A DNA stretch of 64,000 nucleotides from positions 1 to 64,000 of the forward strand of contig RXIC02000154.1 in NCBI GenBank assembly GCA_003952965.2, in the 5' to 3' direction. Shown here piece after piece: positions 11,220-23,639 of the stretch. Numbering within the stretch: position 1 is the first letter of the stretch; each line of letters begins with the position of its first letter. The stretch is from Morella rubra (taxonomy: Eukaryota > Streptophyta > Magnoliopsida > Fagales > Myricaceae). A program made the position numbers and the translations under genes. Under the pieces are notes generated by a model. That model was given only the letters and a program-made list of their open reading frames with translations. It did not search any database and was not told the DNA's origin.

Positions 11220-14200
11220 ATGGCTTCTGGATTATTTTCCCGGTTACTTCTGTCGCCGGGACCCGGTGCGATATAGCAAGGCTATTATTCCTGGGTAGGC
11301 GCTCGGTTGCACAGGTGAAGGGCCAGAGGGCATGGGTTCGCTGCTCTTTGGACTCTTTGGATACCAAATTTCTGACATGAGTGTTAATGGTAATCGCTCC
11401 TTTCCTTTACCATACTATGTTTTTCTATCCGAAAATTTTAGATTTTTGTGCTTGTTAGCTTCCGGTATTCAGTATTATGGTTTTTTGGAAGAATTTTTGG
11501 TTCTGGTACGGTTTGAGTAGTTTTCACTGCATTTGACGGGCTAGCTGTTAGAGTACGTTTTTGTATAATTCCCACTTCTTTTTCACCGGAGGAATCGCTA
11601 CCAAATTCTAGGACAATAATGAGTTTGTGCAATTGCGAGAATTTGTGGACAACTAGCTTTCCCTCCCGTTTCCTTCTTCTCGCAGGACAAGCTAAGGAAA
11701 CGGGTTAAAAAGGACTCACTACTGTTGTGTAGTTCTGGACCCCAAAAATGGTTGAAGATATAATAAAATGCTTGTGACAAAAAGCTACTCTACCGCGTTA
11801 ATATGCGCGCAATATAGGGTGAAGACTGCAATTTAATATTACCAAGGTTTTTTTTCTTATTTTGCAGAATTTCTATGAGTAACAGAAAGATCAAAGTTTT
11901 ATAACACTATAGTAAGAAAATTAGTAGTTCTAGTTGCTATCTGTGAACGTCAATGTACTTAATTGAGTTATTTACCTGCCAGCTCCAAAAGGGTTGTTTC
12001 CACCAGAACCTGAACATTATCGGGGACCTAAGCTTAAAGTTGCTATTATTGGAGCTGGCTTAGCGAGCATGTCAACAGCAGTTGAACTTTTGGACCAAGG
12101 CCATGAGGTTTGTCTCATCTTATTCTCTTGCCATGCCCTCAATTGGTGACAACATACCACTTATGGTACCTGAGAATTGTCCAATATCTTGTCCATATCA
12201 TCATTCCACAATTCCTGATTCAAAATGAAGAATTAGATGTAGAATAGGCATTTTGGGATATTATGCTTAGTAATTACAAGCGGAAATATTCTTCAGAGTA
12301 TTCTAGCTTCTGTCATTTTAATGGTTATCCTTCATGTTAAGAATGGATACTTCATTATTGTTTGCCGGAATTCTGACTGGGGAATACCTTTGACTGATTG
12401 TCTGCCCCTTCGTTATTATTAGTAAGATGGGGAAAAGGCAGGTTAGTTACATGCCTGCATTTGTTCTTTCAGGTGGATATATACGAGTCAAGGTCTTTTA
12501 TTGGTGGAAAAGTTGGTTCTTTTGTCGACAAGCATGGGAACCACATTGAGATGGGATTGCATGTTTTCTTCTGCTGGTACAACAATCTTTTCCGTTTAAT
12601 GAAAAAGGTGAACAGAACTTTCGTTGTAGACGTAAGAAGTTGTAAGCTGTTTTGAGATGTGATCACTGATTCAGATTTGTGCATACAATGCTCTTTCCCA
12701 GCTTATCTGCTTCCTTAAATCAATGTCTTGCAAATCTCCTGAATACCAATTAAAAGCACTGGCTTCTTCTTTAGGAAAAGGGCTTTATCTATCTTGCTTG
12801 ACAAATTTTCTTATATCTCTATTTGAATGTAGGTTGGTGCAGATAACAATCTACTTGTAAAGGATCATACTCACACTTTTGTAAACAAAGGGGTCAAATC
12901 GGCGGTATGGTCTAATGCTTGTTCTCAAGTAAAATCTTACTTATTGTTGTTATTTTTAAAGTCTTGTTTTCTAGTTGCAAATTGTTTTGGTCACGACCAA
13001 TCTAGAAGGATGTGTAGCATAAATGTTTTATACTCAACTTTCAACTGCAGAACTGGATTTTAGATTTCCAATCGGAGCGCCATTACATGGAATTCGTGCA
13101 TTTTTATCTACAAATCAGCTTCAGGTGGTGCTTACTGAGCAATTCATACTGCCTTTGTCGCCCCATAGCTTAAGGCCATGACCATCTGCTATCATTTGCA
13201 GATAAGGTTTCCAGTTCTTAGTGATATATATGGTATTTCAAGTTTCATTCTGTCTAACTTAGCTTTAACATTCTGCGAGGCTGTCAAAAGAAAAAAGAAG
13301 GCGGGAATGCAGAGATATTGTGATGTACTTATTAGCAGATCTCCTTTTGCAATGCTGATACGGTTAAAGAAGCTTCTTCCTGCTTTGGAATTCTTACTGA
13401 TCTACTTTTCTGAATGTTGTAAATCTTCAGACTTATGATAAAGCAAGGAATGCTGTGGCTCTTCCCCTAATTTCAGTTGTGATGGCTCTTATTGATCCAG
13501 ATGGTGCATTGCAGGACATTAGGAATTTGGACAGTGTACGAGTGGTGTTCTATCATCTTGTTATATGAGTGTCATTTCGTTCTTGTGATCTATCAGAAGA
13601 GTGCCACTTTTTCCATTTTTCCGTTTTGGGTTACTAACGGGCACCCTAGGCCCGCAAACTACACATGCTCAACCAGACGCATCTGAGGAGAAGTAACATC
13701 CTTTACATCTTTCTATATGATTTGACCAACACTCTTCGGTGGGGATCTGAAAACAAAATTGCCAGGAGAGTTCCCAGTTCTCATGGAGCCTTCTTCTTTT
13801 GTGTGTGTGAGTTGGGGGGTTCTCCTCCGTAGTTCTGTGGTGCTTTTCTTTTTCGGGTTTACTTTATTCTCTTTTTTTTTTTTTCTCCCCGTTTCTTGAA
13901 AGGAGAAGTTTGGGATGGGGTGTGGAATTTTCACAGTTTGAAGAAGGGGAGATGATATTATATTGCCTTTCGTGATTATTCAATGAACTTAAGTGTCTTC
14001 TGTGGCTTGATCTTTTTGACTCTCACATTTTGTGTATTTGTGTTTCTTTAGTGTGGTTCTATGAGTTTGAACAATTTATTGATTTTATTATCTACATCAG
14101 CTTCTCTGATTGGTTCCTCTCGAAAGGTGGCACACGCATGAGTATTCAGCGAATGTGGGATCCTATTGCCTATGCCCTTGGATTTATTGATTGCGATAAT

Positions 14201-16265
14201 ATCAGTGCCCGTTGCATGCTCACTATATTCTCATTGTTTACCACTAAGACAGAGGCTTCCCTTCTACACATGCTCAAGGGTTCTCCAGATGTTTACTTGA
14301 GTGGTCCAATCAGAAAGTATATCACTGACAAAGGTGGAAGGTACTATTTACAAAGTATAAGACTTCTACATGACTAGGATGGGGTAATGTTTCATTGTTT
14401 GTGTTTTGTTTTCTAGTTGAGTGCGATCTTCTAGTTGTTTAAAGGTATGAAGGTGGAGTGGTGAGATTCTTAATTATTGTTTTAATTAAATTATTGCGAT
14501 CTTGTCACCTCATCATAAAACTTAATATGATACTATAAATTAAGGCAAGCCACAGATTATCTAAAGTGGATACTGAGGTGTGGTGAACACTCTAATTAAA
14601 AAAATAATGGGTCAATTTTAAGAAGACTACCCAAAATAATCTGGAGCATCCTAATTTATTTTCTCCGATATTGATTTCTTCCTATACTGTATGATGAATC
14701 CCCTGATGGAGATATGTTTGTTACAGGACTTGCAATGTCTAAGGTGATCTGCTTCTCATCTTGTTCCTTAGAAGCTTTTAGAAGTCTTCTTGCTATTCAT
14801 GCATATTCAACTATTCCTATTGAGTTGCTTCCACGTCCAGTACAAGTCTGGTAGTTATGTTTGGGGTAAACTATACTTTGTACCTCGAACTACCACCAAA
14901 ATTTAGTTTGTACTTCAAACTATGAGTTGTGTCGCATTGCATTCTCAAACTATGAAAAGACGATAATGTGCATGCTCTTGGATTGAATGTCTAAACTGTC
15001 TCTACCTAAAACAGAAGAGACAATAGCACAGGTGAAATTGCTCTGAACATTTTTATTTTTGGTAGGGACACTCTGGACATTTAATTTCAAAGGCATACAG
15101 GTTGCAACTTTTTTGTAGTTCGAGGATGAAACATTACGATGTAGATAGAGTTTGTAATTACAAAACAAGTAGCTGTTTGGGGATACAAAAGTGTTGCCTA
15201 ATATTTGCCTTTTATCTCAGGCTACTAGTAAGCAAATTGTGAAAGCTGATGCTTATGTTGCAGGTGTGTGTTTGATCTCATCAGATTCAGTGTTTATGTG
15301 TTTATTTATTTATTTATGCCAGGTCAATGTTACGTAATGCCTGTACTCTTTTGATGGCAGCATGTGATGTCCCTGGAATAAAAAGATTGCTTCCAGCCCG
15401 GTGGAGGGAATTGGAATTTTTCAATAATGTTTATGAACTAGTTGAAGTGCCAGTTGTTACAGTGCAACTAAGATACAGTGGTTGGGTCACAGAGTTACAG
15501 GATCTAGAACGGTCAAGGTAATTATCTCATCTACACCATTTGTTGGCTTAGAGCAGTGGGATGCTTTTTTGCTGTTAGGATCACAGCAAAATCTGTTTCC
15601 ATTTCACTTCTGGAAGCCTGAGGCTTTTTTGCTTTACAACGTCATGAATGTTACTGTTTGGATGGTAGGCAATTGAGGCAAGCTGCGGGGTTAGATGACC
15701 TTCTTTACACTCCAGATGCAGATTTCTCTTGCTTTGCAGACCTAGCACTTACATCTCCAGAAGATTACTATACTGAGGGACAAGGTCCATTACTCCAGTA
15801 AGGAAAGTGTTCTTATCGTGATCATTTTGTGGCAGTATCGATCTCCCAACACATGCTTCGAGTCGCTGGAGTAGTAATAATTCATGATGATTGCAGTAAG
15901 CCTTTCATGTATATACTAATCCAATGATGAGGTTTTGCTTTGTGTCTGCGTTTCTTTGTATGTCTGTTCACCCTTGGGACCAAACTAGTGATATTTGGTA
16001 TGCTGATCAGACCCTTCGGCTCTTTCAACCTCCATCATGCTCAACCAATTCTGCTACCACTACCAGTGTAGTTTTTGCACCAGTGTTAATATGATGATCT
16101 CAGGGGTTTTCTGTTCTCGTGATCTGTTTCCTACTTTCTTGCTTGTACTTTTATTTGCTTTTAGAGTGAGATTTTCTTTAACCACTCAACTACATGACTT
16201 AATTTCATATTTGTCAGAACATGACGTTTGGTAGATTGTTGTCTTATAAGTTTTTGTTCTGTTCT

Positions 16266-16297
<32 letters not shown>

Positions 16298-17042
16298 AGC
16301 ATTTAGTTGTGAATCTTCTGATTTCTGTTTATATATCTTCTGCTATTTTTTATTTTTTTTTTTGTATATGCCAAAGAATATGCAAATCTGTAAACCCCTT
16401 TGGGTGCAAGTTCTACCATTTCCATTTTATGTTTCAATTATTTCCCGAATGATTGATTAGAAAGGAATGTGGAAGAAAACAAATTTAATGCGTGCAAGTT
16501 TCTGAGAAATGAGTAAGGGGTTCGGTATAAAGATTAAGTGTTAAAGAGGAAAAGAGGCTTTTGGAACAAAAGACATGAAACAGGCCTAAAGATGTGTGTG
16601 TTGTTTTGCTTTCCTTCTGCTTGATATTTTCATCTTCATCAGTCCTATGGTTGGGTATGTTCTGCAATGATCTGTGTGTTATTCGTTTCCCTTCGTTTCT
16701 GTAATGCTGAAATGTCACATACTTGCATAAATTTAGGGATATGTTCTATTAGTGATTGGAAAATGAAACTATTTTAGTCCCAATAATTAGTTTTAAAACT
16801 TTTCTGCTGCTTGCAATTTGAAATTAATCTTCTCTTCTCATGCTTTTATTTATTCAATTTTTTTTGGGTAAGTGGTAAGTGTATAAAAGATCATGCTTTA
16901 ATTTCTCTAGTGGTGTTTCCTTTTGTTTTCACCTACCAAGTCAAAAAAGCAATTCCTGTCCTGCAGATGTGATCTGAAACCAGGTGACCCATACATGCCC
17001 TTGCCAAATGATGAAATCATAGCAAGAGTGGTGGCTAAGCAG
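11220..17042 (+). pseudogene. ZDS: Zeta-carotene desaturase (ZDS) copy 1, decayed and 3'-truncated
   Basis: Exons by homology to copy B: 11,220-11,389; 11,983-12,107; 12,473-12,607; 12,833-12,904; 13,051-13,124; 13,431-13,535; 14,096-14,340; remnant 14,684-14,743; 15,221-15,263; 15,361-15,517; 15,669-15,797; 16,967-17,042. Lesions: one T missing in codons 3-4 of exon 1 (TCTGG for TCTTGG), giving an early TAG; the dinucleotide-binding motif GAGLAG changed to GAGLAS; FFGCYNN changed to FFCWYNN; exon 4 with four Gs instead of five; the exon 7 acceptor CAG/ATCAGC lost; the first part of exon 8 (the RWGCREI region) deleted; one extra GTG codon in exon 12; exons 13 and 14 absent because intron 12 sequence runs straight into intron 13 sequence near 17,350. 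It cannot make an active desaturase. Confidence 0.9.
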
Positions 17043-17530
17043 GTTGGTACCTTCTAAGAAGACGACTCTTGTTTTTCAAGTAACTTCACTGGCACTTAAA
17101 ATGAAAACTCAGGGAAGCTTTTTTTCATGTGTCATTTCTCTAGTCTAGTATTCATTTTTTGGAATTATGCTCCTTTTTTGCCTATTAAGTAAGAAAGGAA
17201 GCAAATTGGTACAACAATATATGAGGGAGATAATGCAATGGCCCCCTAACAAGAAACAAGCTTCAAAACTTAGGCCATGTTTTACTTTAGAGACTCTTTC
17301 TTCACGCAGGCTTATCCATAAAAGATATACGATGCTTAGCTGTCACATGCATATAATGGTAGAACATTTAGGCTAGCATTCCTGTCAGCATAGCAGTCTC
17401 CTATTGCTACTTTTTTTGGTGACTGATTCTTTCATGTTTGGATGATGCACCTTCCTTTGCTGCATCTCTCCTTTCCAACGTGAAGGCAATTCATTGTAGT
17501 TTTTAACTTCAAATAAAACATCAACAAAAA
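17043..17530 (+). other. ZDS copy 1 intron remnants with deletion of exon 13
   Basis: This stretch matches, in reverse, introns 12 and 13 of copies A and B. The sequence around AAGGAAGCAAATTGGTACAA corresponds to about 42,080-42,110, and that around CATAGCAGTCTCCTATTGC corresponds to about 41,300. The exon 13 segment between them (41,386-41,550 in copy A) is missing. Homology to ZDS ends near 17,530, before exon 14. Confidence 0.75.
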
Positions 17531-17624
17531 CCAATATGGGCTCTTTTTCCAACCCTGTTAATTCTTCCTAGATTATCAAGTTTATTTGGAGTTCATTAAG
17601 AATGTTAATGTGACTTTACTGTAG

Positions 17625-18222
17625 GATATAAGCTCAGATCTTAATTTTGTGCTAGCAACGTGGAAACTAAGGTCCTTAACTCATCCCCTTGGAGTTTTGA
17701 GCTGTATAAGCTCAGATCCTATTTTTTCTTTGGTCCTTTCAGGGGTGGGAAGTGATTGAGAATCTACTTGATTCTTTTCTTTTTTTTCCTTTTAGTCCAC
17801 ATTTTCCTTAGGAAGGATAAATGCTCCTGGTTGGTCTGTATAAATTGGAGAATCGTTTTATATATTTCTAAAAGAGTGAAAGTAATCTTGCTTATAAGCC
17901 TCCTTAAATCAACTCTATGCTTAGCTGAGCCAACCAACTCCCCCCACCACCGCCACCCCCCCCTTCCCCCCGCCACCACCCACCCGCCTTTTTTATTGTT
18001 TTCTCTATTCTACTTTTTGCAGGACTTACCTGAAACTTCCATGGAAGCCCTTCATTTACATCAATGGGAGTACAGTATATGAATTAGATGACAAGTTTAA
18101 CGTGAGAAATAAAAGCTTTTTCTTGTGATGCAATGTGCATATACGAACTTGTTTGTTTGCTATGATTGCGAATGCTTGCCTCTTTTTTCATTTGGCAGAT
18201 TGTCAGGCATGTTGCAGATTAG
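17625..18222 (+). pseudogene. DUF2358-family gene remnant (neighbour of ZDS/DRT102), three exons
   Basis: Three consecutive exon-like blocks have splice consensus and matching phase. The first, 17,625-17,671 (after CTGTAG), encodes DISSDLNFVLATWKLR. The second, 18,023-18,101 (after TTGCAG), encodes TYLKLPWKPFIYINGS then TVYELDDKFN. The third, from 18,199 (after GGCAG), encodes IVRHVAD and hits a TAG at 18,220-18,222, where family members continue with an ESWNVSALEA-type tail. This resembles the plant DUF2358 family (NTF2-like fold), function unknown. In Arabidopsis a DUF2358 gene, At3g04890 by my recall, lies beside DRT102 and ZDS. The 5' exons are absent, so I take it as a remnant. The family call rests on remembered motifs. 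Confidence 0.55.
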
Positions 18223-20445
18223 TTGTTTCTGATATGTGGTTTTTCAGTGGCATTGGAAAAGAATTGGTCGTTGACTAAAGAAGTGGTTGGCGCGTTCTGG
18301 AGAGAGTGAAGAAGAAAGCAGGGAGAATATCTTGGAGACATTCGGAGTTCGCCAGATCATAGTATTCAGGTTTTTTTTTTTTGTCTTCCACAAACTTGTG
18401 TGATTAGAACCTCCTCTTTGTGTTGATTTCTTTCTTCCTGTACGTTTTACGTATATTTATGAAGTCCTGGCCTCGTGATCAGGTTTTGTTCTTTTAAATA
18501 GGCCTCTTCATTCTTGAATTTCATCTCTGAGTTTGTTCAATAAATGTGGTTCCTGCCTCCAATTTTTTCATCCCAAAGTGTCTTTAAAAGAAGCTTTTGG
18601 TTGAAGGAATGGACTTCATTGATATTTACAAATCCTTGCACTTTTTCTTTTGTTTCTTCCAGAAGTATTAATTTGATTTCCAACAGCCCCTATTGCCTAA
18701 AAGAATCTATTTAACATTTATATATTTCCCTTTCTTTCTCATTCTATTTGATGAATCTGTTTTGTGAATATTTTGATGGAAGATGTTTGGAAGATCCACC
18801 ATCAATTGCGGCTGAGGACTTGAGAAACTATCTTGAGTGTTTTATTGCTTTTGGCATAGTTCTGGCTATCTTTTCTTTTTCCTTGCACTTTTGTCGATTA
18901 AATTGGGTGGTTGGGTTATTTCTCTTTTTGATTCATGGTGACTTCTGCTCACAGATTGGAGGACATGATTGCATCTGCTTGCAGTTTGTTGGGCTTTTTG
19001 TGGAGTTCATGATGGCCATTAAGCTGCAGTTCTTAGGTTCGAAATATTTGTTTTGTGTTTCATTCGTGAATATATTCTACTTGCTTTGTAAAATCCTTGT
19101 TGGGTGTGAAAAATCCCAAACACACCTGATCCTTCCATGATTAAGTACGAAAAGAGGACTTCCCTGATAGCAGCAATTGAAAAACTTCATTACTGATCAA
19201 TGCAGATTAGGTGGAGGCTGTCTAAACAATCCATGTGTTGCATGTAACGAAAGTTTTGTTCAGGTAAGCATCGACCTGTAATTTGGGATATGTAGTTGAC
19301 CTGTAATTTTCTTTTGGCTTCTTTTTCCTCTGCATATGTTTAATCGTGTATGTTAAAAGGTAGAGTAGATTTTTCTGTTTGGTTTTCAGAAAGAGGTACC
19401 TGACTCAACCTTTGTTCAATTCCTTGTCTGTCTGATTTCCTTGTGCTCCTTGTTCTTTTTAGTGAGTTACATTGGTAAGAACAAAGGTCAATCAATCATA
19501 TCTTCTCCTTTTCTAAATAAGTTTTAGATACAATCTATGCTTGCTTGAGGTGAATATTATTATATGGAGGAACCTGCCTCATGCATATCTAGAAAAACTA
19601 TATAAGATTGATGGAAATAATTGATGTGGATGGAAGCTTAGCAATCTAACCTAGTTATAGGTAATCATGAATTGGATTTTTACTCAGATAAGCAATTATG
19701 CGGATTTGTCACATGTCTCTCCTCTCTTTTCTAGATAAGGCTTAAGATACACTCAAATCTTCTCAAATCTTCCAAAAAGCAACAAGCCCTCACCTACTGG
19801 CCTAATGCTCTTAACGTTAGATGCATGCAAATGGGACAAAATAACTCAACAACCAATGGAAACTTAAGGGCCGGCTGAACCTAAGGGAAAGAGAGAAAAA
19901 TAAAAGAGTTTCAAGTTAAGACAAGTTAATTACATAAGACCAGTCACTATTGTAAAAATAAAAATAAAAATTACTCTAAGATAGTGAAAAAGTGTAAAAA
20001 TTTAAATTAATCAAGAAATGCATCAATCTATTGATGAAGAAGAATTTTAGATTCATTTAGGCATAATGAAATAAAATAATAATGTTAAACAAGGAGAAAT
20101 AATGTGTCTAATTACAACCTTCCTGATGTTTCTATCCAAAAGGTAAAATAATGACAAGAATTTTTTTGTTAGTAAAACTAGATTTTTCTAATAGGTGATG
20201 AATGCAAGGAAATAAACAAACATAAATTTGCAAGAAAATGAAAGTGCTCAAAATTCAAGGAAATAAAAAATGGCACATAGAGAAATACCTAACTAAATAA
20301 TAAGAAAAATAAAATATTAGCTAGCATATGAACCTAATAAAGTTTTGTCAAGGAGATAATTTTAGAGGTGGAAATTCAAATAGCATACTATATATATGTC
20401 AAACATAAACATCAAGTAGGCAAAAATAGAGAGGGGCATTACAAT
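18223..20445. other. Intergenic, no confident gene
   Basis: Mostly AT-rich sequence. A short coding-like patch on the plus strand at about 18,765-18,850 (CLEDPPSIAAEDLRNYLE) and another at about 19,205-19,262 (GGGCLNNPCVACNESFVQ) each end near a possible donor. They could be exon remnants of a gene I do not recognise, or part of the DUF2358 neighbourhood. 19,700-20,440 is AT-rich and shows nothing. Confidence 0.4.
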
Positions 20446-22207
20446 GGGTCACCTAGTTTCAGGACACATCTGCAGAACAGGAATTGCTTTTTTGACTTGT
20501 AGGTGAAAACAAAAGGAAACACCACTAGAGAAATAAAAGCATGATCATCTTTTATACACTTACCCCAAAAAAAAACCATGAGAAGAGAAGATTAATTTCA
20601 AATTGCAAGCAGCAGAAAAGTTTTAAATCTAATTATCGGGACTAAAATAGTGGAGTAATGAACCTTGTCCCTCACTATAGTAATCTTCAGGAGTTGTAAG
20701 TGCTTTCACAATTTGCTTACTTGTAGCCTGAGATAAAAGGCAAATATTAGGCAACACTTTTGTATCCCCAAACGCGCTAGTTGTTTTGTACAAACTCTAT
20801 CTACATCGTAATGTTGCATCCTCAAACTACAAAAAAGTTGCAACCTGTATGCCTTTGAAATTAAATGTCCTTAGTGTCCCTACCAAAAATAAAAATGTTC
20901 AGAGCAATTTCACCTGTGCTACCGTCTCTTCTGTTTTAGGTAGAGACAGTTTAGACATTCAGATCCAAGAGCATGCACATTATCGTCTTTTCATAGTTTG
21001 AGAATGCAACGCAACAGAACTCATAGTTTGAAGTACGAACTAAATTTCGGTGGTAGTTCGTGGTACAAAGTACAGTTTACCCCAAACAAAACTACCAGAC
21101 TTGTACTGGGCATGGAAGCAACTCAATAGGATTAGTTAAATAAGCATGAATAGCAAGAAGACTTCTAAAAGCTTCTGAAGGAACAAGATGAGAAGCAGAT
21201 CACCTTAGACATTGCAAGTCCTGTAACAAACATATCTCCATCAGGGGATTCATCATACAGTATGTCTCTACACCCCCACCTAAGATGAAACCTGTCCTAG
21301 CATAGGATGAGAGGAAGAAATCAATATCAGAGAAAATAAATGAGGATGCTCCAGATTACCTTGGGTAGTCTTCTTAAAATTGACCCATTATTTTTTTAAT
21401 TAGACAGTTCACCACACCTCAGTATCCACTTTAGAGAATTTGTGGTTTGCCTTAATTTATAGTATCATATTAAGTTTTATGATGAGGTGACAAGATCACA
21501 ATAATTTAATTAAAACAATAATTAAGAATCTCACTACTCCACCTTTATACCTTTAAACAATTAGCTTTATACCTTTAAACAATTAGAAGATCGCACTCAA
21601 CTAGAAAACAAATGACCAACAATGAAACATTACGACATCCTAGTCATGTAGAAGTCTTACACTTCATAAATAGTACCTTCCACCTTTGTCTGTGATATAC
21701 TTTCTGATTGGACCACTCAAGTAAACGTCTGGAGAACCCTTGAGCATTAGTAGAAGGGAAGCCTCTGTCTTAGTGGCAAACAATGAGTACATAGTGAGCA
21801 TGCAACGGGCACTGATATTATCACAATCAATAAACCCAAGGGCATACGTAATAGGATCCCACATTCGCTCAATACTCATGCGTGTGCCACCTTTCGATAA
21901 GAACCAATCAGAGAAGCTGATCTGTATAATAAAATCAATAAATTGTTCAAACTGATAGAACCATATTAAAGAAACACAAATACACAAAATGTGAGAATCA
22001 AAAAGATCAAGCCACAGAAGACACTTAAGTTCATTGAATAATTGCCAAAGGCAATATAATACAATCTCCACTTCTTCAAACCTTGAAAATTCCACACCCC
22101 ATCCGAAACTTCTCCTTTCAAGAAACAGGGAGAAAAAAAGAAAATAAAAATAAATAAATAAAGCAAACCCGGAAAAGAAAAGCACCACAGAACTACCGAG
22201 GAGAACT

Positions 22208-23390
22208 TGAAAGGGTCCTCAGTAATGACATGGGCCGTGATAGGCATGCGGGGGAGGATAGGTGCCAAGATGAGGCGGCATTGGCACCCATGGGCACCCT
22301 TGACACGCCCACCGCGCGCGCAGCAAGAGCACCACAGCCATGCCATGGCATCAGCGCGCGCGCGCAAGCTCAGCGCCCCAGCAACCCTGACAAGGCATGG
22401 CGCCCCAGCAACACCCATGCCTGGCATGCCAGCCAGCCGGCCACAGACATGCCATGACAGCCCATGGCCTTGCCATGACACGGTGCCACAGCAAGTCCTT
22501 GGCCACCAGCCAAGCCAAGCAAGCACAGCGGGCCAACAGACAAAGGAGTGCCATTACACCAGATGGCCACCACCAGTGGCGGAGCACCACCACCCCTACC
22601 GGTGCTAGGTGGGGAAAGGAAGAGGAAGGCCACAGAGTCGAAGGAGCACCACCACCCATGGAGGTGCAAGCAGCGGCGGCGCCGCATGGACGGCGGCGGA
22701 CGACGGCAAGATCCAGGAGGTATCTTAGGGATTAGTTTCCTTTCTTGTTGAGATTGAATAAATCATATCTTCTAGATTTAGGGATCCTTTCCTAAACTCT
22801 AGAAGATTCCTTTCCTTTGAGTTTATGTTGTATTAGGCATGTAATATCAAATCTACTTGATTGAAGGGATTGATTCCTAAGATCGGTGATTTGATTTAGA
22901 TTTGATTTAATTGTGATTGTGATTTGATTTCATTAGGGTTTGTAAGCACCTAAGGATGTCTATATAAACACCTTAGGTGCATTAGAGTTATTCATTCAGA
23001 ATAGTAGAGTCTTGGAGAGCCTGAGTGCTTTTGGGAGAGAATTTTGGCCAAGCATAGGCACGTATATGCTAAGTCGGTTTCAAGGCTAATAACCTTGTTA
23101 CTTGGGATTCATTCTAGGCTAATAACCTAGTTTGGGTACCCGTTCTTGGGCTAATTAACCCTTGATCGGGATTGTTCTTGTGTTCTTGTGGTTCTAGGCT
23201 AATTAACCCTTAACCACGTTCTTTGTTCTTATAATAATATCTTGAGTGTTCTTCATTTGTGTTGTTAGATCCTATATTTCAGCTCGTGTGTTGCCAAGAA
23301 CGGTTTAGGAGGATCGATTGGGGTGATCGCGTTCGAATCAATTGGTGGGAGTTGGCGTTGTTAAGACGGCCTAGACCGGGGTCCCTAACA
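22208..23390 (+). repeat. gypsy 5' LTR (1,183 bp)
   Basis: Starts TGAAAGGGTCCTCAG, ends CGGGGTCCCTAACA. The first 500 bp are GC-rich (many CCATGGC and CCAGCAAC motifs); the second half is AT-rich, with TATATAAAC near 22,962 as a probable TATA box. ORFs read from the GC-rich half are not credible genes. Confidence 0.85.
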
Positions 23391-23639
23391 AATTGGTGCT
23401 TTCATTGAGAGTTGCGTGGAGAGTTCATCAAGGAGTTCTTGGAGAAGTCTTCATTTCAAGAGAGGTAAACGAGCCTACACTAGTTTGATTTGTTTTCCTT
23501 GGATTAATTGGGTTGCAAACTTGTTCGTTCTTACTAAGTTCTTGAGTGAGGGAGGGGTTCGATCTTCTTTTGGAGAGAACCCAAGGTCGGAAGTTGTTCG
23601 TGCCAAGTTCTTTGTCAGGAGGGGTTCGATCTTCATTTT

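Noticed and set aside
13178-13438. 86-codon ORF in ZDS copy 1 (twins at 45,924-46,184 and 59,740-60,000)
   Set aside because: It is intron 5 read through into exon 6; exon sums and splice sites exclude it from the protein.
22230-22735. Several Ala/His/Pro-rich ORFs of 75-186 codons on both strands (also 25,519-26,029)
   Set aside because: They lie in the GC-rich half of the gypsy LTRs, overlap in all frames and match no known protein.
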